This document shows positions 5,472-6,796 of a DNA stretch of 6,796 nt, piece by piece. The DNA lies in NCBI GenBank assembly GCA_947384645.1, contig CANDHX010000073.1:1-6796 (forward strand). The letters run 5' to 3'. The translations under genes were made by a program, and so were the position numbers. The DNA comes from an uncultured Mycoplasmatota bacterium. GTDB taxonomy: Bacteria > Bacillota_I > Bacilli_A > RF39 > UBA660. The stretch's first letter is position 1; each line of letters begins with the position of its first letter. The notes under the pieces were generated by a model. That model worked only from the letters and a program-made list of their open reading frames with translations. It ran no database searches and was not told the DNA's origin.

Positions 5472-5562
5472 CTTAAGTTTACTATTTAAGTTCCCCTCGG
5501 CAGGATGATTAAGACTAATAAATTTGTCCCCTGCTGTCTATGGATAAACGTTTTTTCATTTC
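5449..5562 (-). promoter_or_regulatory. ribosomal protein L10 leader RNA (autoregulatory attenuator)
   Basis: The leader transcript of rplJ-rplL carries the hallmarks of the Bacillota L10 leader: TCCATAGACAGCAGG (5544-5530), a variable region, CCTGCCGAGG (5504-5495), and a 3' segment ending in a terminator hairpin. GCAGG (5534-5530) pairs with CCTGC (5504-5500). The 5' TCCATAG (5544-5538) is the exact complement of CTATGGA (5465-5459), which lies in the loop and 3' arm of the terminator. The outer stem and the terminator are thus mutually exclusive. In the known family, binding of the L10-L7/L12 complex to this RNA controls whether transcription reads into rplJ. The 5' end near 5562 is inferred from the promoter. 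Confidence 0.88.
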
Positions 5563-5568
5563 TTTGTT

Positions 5569-5597
5569 ATTATATAATAAGTAATTTTATTTGTCAA
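5569..5597 (-). promoter_or_regulatory. consensus promoter for rplJ-rplL inside the end of rplA
   Basis: On the minus strand TTGACA (5597-5592), a 17-base spacer and TATAAT (5574-5569) match the sigma-A consensus at every position. The -35 lies within the last codons of rplA (Phe-Asp-Lys just before the stop), so the promoter overlaps the coding region. Transcription would start near 5562, at the head of the L10 leader. rplJ-rplL therefore has a strong entry of its own besides any read-through from rplKA. Confidence 0.92.
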
Positions 5598-6285
5598 AAG
5601 AATTTTTATCTAGCTTTATTCCAGGTCCCATCGTACTAGAAATGGTAATAGAGTTGATATAATTTCCTTTAACTGTCAAAGGTTTTGCTTTGATTATGGT
5701 ATTGACTATAAAATTGATGTTTTCTTCTAGTTTTGCTGCATCGAAAGATGCTTTTCCAACTGAAGAATGCACTATACCATAGCTATCAGCACGGTATTCA
5801 ATCATACCTTTTTTGATATCCTCAACTGCTTTAGCTGTATTCGTAGTTACAGTTCCAGTTTTAGGATTTGGCATCAAGCCTTTTGGTCCCAATATTTTAC
5901 CAATTTTACCTAGAAGAGGCATCATTTCTGGTGTTGCTACGATTACGTCAAAATCAAACCAGTTTTCTTTAGCCATTTTGTCTATTAGCTCTGCTTCTCC
6001 TACAAATTCGGCACCTGCTTTTTTAGCTTCAGTCGCTTCTGCACCTTTTGCTAGGACGCATACTCTTTTGGTCTTACCAGTTCCATTAGGTAATACAATT
6101 GAGCCTCTCATTTGTTGGTCGGCTTTTTTAGTATCGATATTTAAATTGATTGCGATTTCAATAGTACTATCGAATTTAGTAGTAGCTGTCTTTTTTACTA
6201 GTTCTACTGCTTCTTTAACAGAGTATTCTCTATTTTTTTCAATCAATTTAGAAGCTTCCACATATTTTTTTCCAAATTTTTTCAC
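5587..6285 (-). CDS. rplA: 50S ribosomal protein L1
   Basis: This 232-residue protein has standard length. Domain I is formed by both ends and domain II by the middle. ILGPKGLMPNPKTGTV (131-146) and the C-terminal SSTMGPGIKLD (216-226) are signature segments. L1 forms the second stalk of the 50S subunit and helps release the E-site tRNA; in many bacteria it also represses its own mRNA. The start codon is GTG at 6285, fixed by a strong GGAGGG six bases upstream and by the normal L1 N-terminus. An ATG 14 bases earlier is out of frame. The 66-base gap to rplK holds a possible extra promoter. The last codons contain the -35 of the rplJ promoter. Confidence 0.98.
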   Translation of the reverse strand: MKKFGKKYVEASKLIEKNREYSVKEAVELVKKTATTKFDSTIEIAINLNIDTKKADQQMRGSIVLPNGTGKTKRVCVLAKGAEATEAKKAGAEFVGEAELIDKMAKENWFDFDVIVATPEMMPLLGKIGKILGPKGLMPNPKTGTVTTNTAKAVEDIKKGMIEYRADSYGIVHSSVGKASFDAAKLEENINFIVNTIIKAKPLTVKGNYINSITISSTMGPGIKLDKNSFDK

Positions 6286-6291
6286 TTTTTT

Positions 6292-6297
6292 CCCTCC
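6292..6297 (-). promoter_or_regulatory. ribosome binding site that fixes the GTG start of rplA
   Basis: On the minus strand GGAGGG (6297-6292) is followed by six A and then GTG at 6285. No in-frame ATG with comparable spacing exists nearby, so the GTG is the start. Confidence 0.85.
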
Positions 6298-6310
6298 ATT
6301 CGTGGTTTAT

Positions 6311-6338
6311 TTTATAGAGCGGATTATTATTTTATCAA
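6311..6338 (-). promoter_or_regulatory. possible promoter in the rplK-rplA gap
   Basis: On the minus strand TTGATA (6338-6333) is followed after 16 bases by TATAAA (6316-6311). Each hexamer differs from consensus at one position. It would start transcription about 20 bases before the rplA start. No terminator follows rplK, so rplA is likely also read from upstream. The AT-rich context makes a chance match possible. Confidence 0.4.
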
Positions 6339-6351
6339 TTAATTTAATGTA

Positions 6352-6796
6352 TTAATTTTCTTCGTTTTCTTCTGTTTCAGTCTTTTCATTTATGACTTCG
6401 ACTTCGACGTTTGTATCTTGAGCACTAGCTTCCATTGCCTCAAGTTCAGCATCACGTTTTGCTTGTTCTTTCTCTGCTTCTGCAGCTTCTTTGGCTTGTT
6501 CCATAAGCTCTGCATCATTGACACCTTTAACTGCTATACCCATATTACGAGCTGTTCCTTCTATTATTTTCATAGCTTCTTCTATTGTGTAGGCATTTAA
6601 GTCTGGCATTTTATTTTCAGCTATGGCACGTAGGTCGTCTTTTGTAATAGTTGCAACTATGTCGTTTGCACCTTTGGCACTACCTTTTTGAATTTTAGCA
6701 TATTTCTTTATCAAGAAGGCTGCTGGAGCAGTTTTTAGTACGAAATCATACGATTTATCTGCATAAAGAGTAATCTCAACTGGAACGATATCTCCC
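6352..6796 (-). CDS. rplK: 50S ribosomal protein L11 with a long charged C-terminal extension, N-terminus beyond the window
   Basis: The visible 147 residues begin at the inter-domain region (GDIVPVEITLYADKSYDFVLKT), so about the first 50 residues are missing. The C-terminal RNA-binding domain is clear: PAAFLIKKYAKIQKGS, then KMPDLNA (counted from L11 start roughly 110) and IEGTARNMGI. L11 binds 23S rRNA in the GTPase-associated centre next to the L10 stalk and is needed for stringent-response sensing. L11 proteins usually end a few residues after the MGI segment at about 141 residues. Here the frame continues for about 56 residues (6522-6355): a helical Ala/Glu/Lys stretch (DAELMEQAKEAAEAEKEQAK) and then a very acidic end (TETEENEEN). 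The full protein would be near 198 residues. The frame stays open with no sign of frameshift and ends in TAA. Confidence 0.97.
   Translation of the reverse strand, partial: GDIVPVEITLYADKSYDFVLKTAPAAFLIKKYAKIQKGSAKGANDIVATITKDDLRAIAENKMPDLNAYTIEEAMKIIEGTARNMGIAVKGVNDAELMEQAKEAAEAEKEQAKRDAELEAMEASAQDTNVEVEVINEKTETEENEEN

Noticed and set aside
5517..5559. Possible 14-codon leader peptide (ATG at 5559, stop TAG) within the L10 leader
   Set aside because: It has no Shine-Dalgarno site, starts only about 3 bases after the predicted transcript start, and its sequence is explained by the conserved leader RNA.
5567..5580. Perfect 14-base palindrome TTATTATATAATAA over the rplJ -10 region
   Set aside because: It consists only of A and T and includes the -10 hexamer, so the symmetry is easily explained by promoter composition.
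5813..6355. 180-codon open frame on the plus strand opposite rplA
   Set aside because: It is a mirror of the L1 coding region in an AT-rich genome, has no Shine-Dalgarno support, and L1 is certain on the other strand.

Overview
The window is a low-GC Gram-positive (Bacillota) chromosome segment, and every gene I can support lies on the minus strand, so transcription runs from high to low coordinates. The host assignment rests on the AT-rich sequence, strong Shine-Dalgarno sites, near-consensus sigma-A-type promoters, the L10-leader attenuator ahead of rplJ, and a TasA/camelysin-like exported protein. Tryptophan is encoded by TGG, and TAA, TAG and TGA all serve as stops. The TGA of the TraB/GumN gene is directly followed by a terminator. 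The standard or bacterial code therefore fits, and a Mycoplasma-type code does not. An uncultured Bacilli lineage is plausible, but the window does not prove it.

Right part (6796 down to 4499): the ribosomal stalk cluster. In transcription order it holds rplK (L11, 5' end cut off by the window), rplA (L1, GTG start), an L10-leader attenuator behind its own consensus promoter, rplJ (L10) and rplL (L7/L12), then a strong intrinsic terminator. L11 carries an unusual charged C-terminal tail of about 56 residues. The cluster ends in a terminator and not in the usual rpoB.

Middle part (4477 down to 1741): a compact two-gene unit with its own extended -10 promoter. The first gene encodes an 803-residue protein I do not recognise. 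It has three diverged copies of an approximately 80-residue helical module, long acidic proline-rich linkers, an Ala-rich segment between two predicted membrane segments, and a charged C-terminal tail. The second gene encodes an 87-residue DUF1292-like protein. Its Shine-Dalgarno site overlaps the stop codon of the first, so their translation is probably coupled. This pair is the best candidate for undescribed biology here.

Left part (1740 down to 1): a TraB/GumN (Tiki-like) lipoprotein gene with its own extended -10 promoter and a terminator. After a 189-base intergenic region with a small palindrome comes the 5' part of a secreted TasA/CalY-like protein gene that runs off the left edge. Nothing here looks like a mobile element, CRISPR array, tRNA or rRNA.
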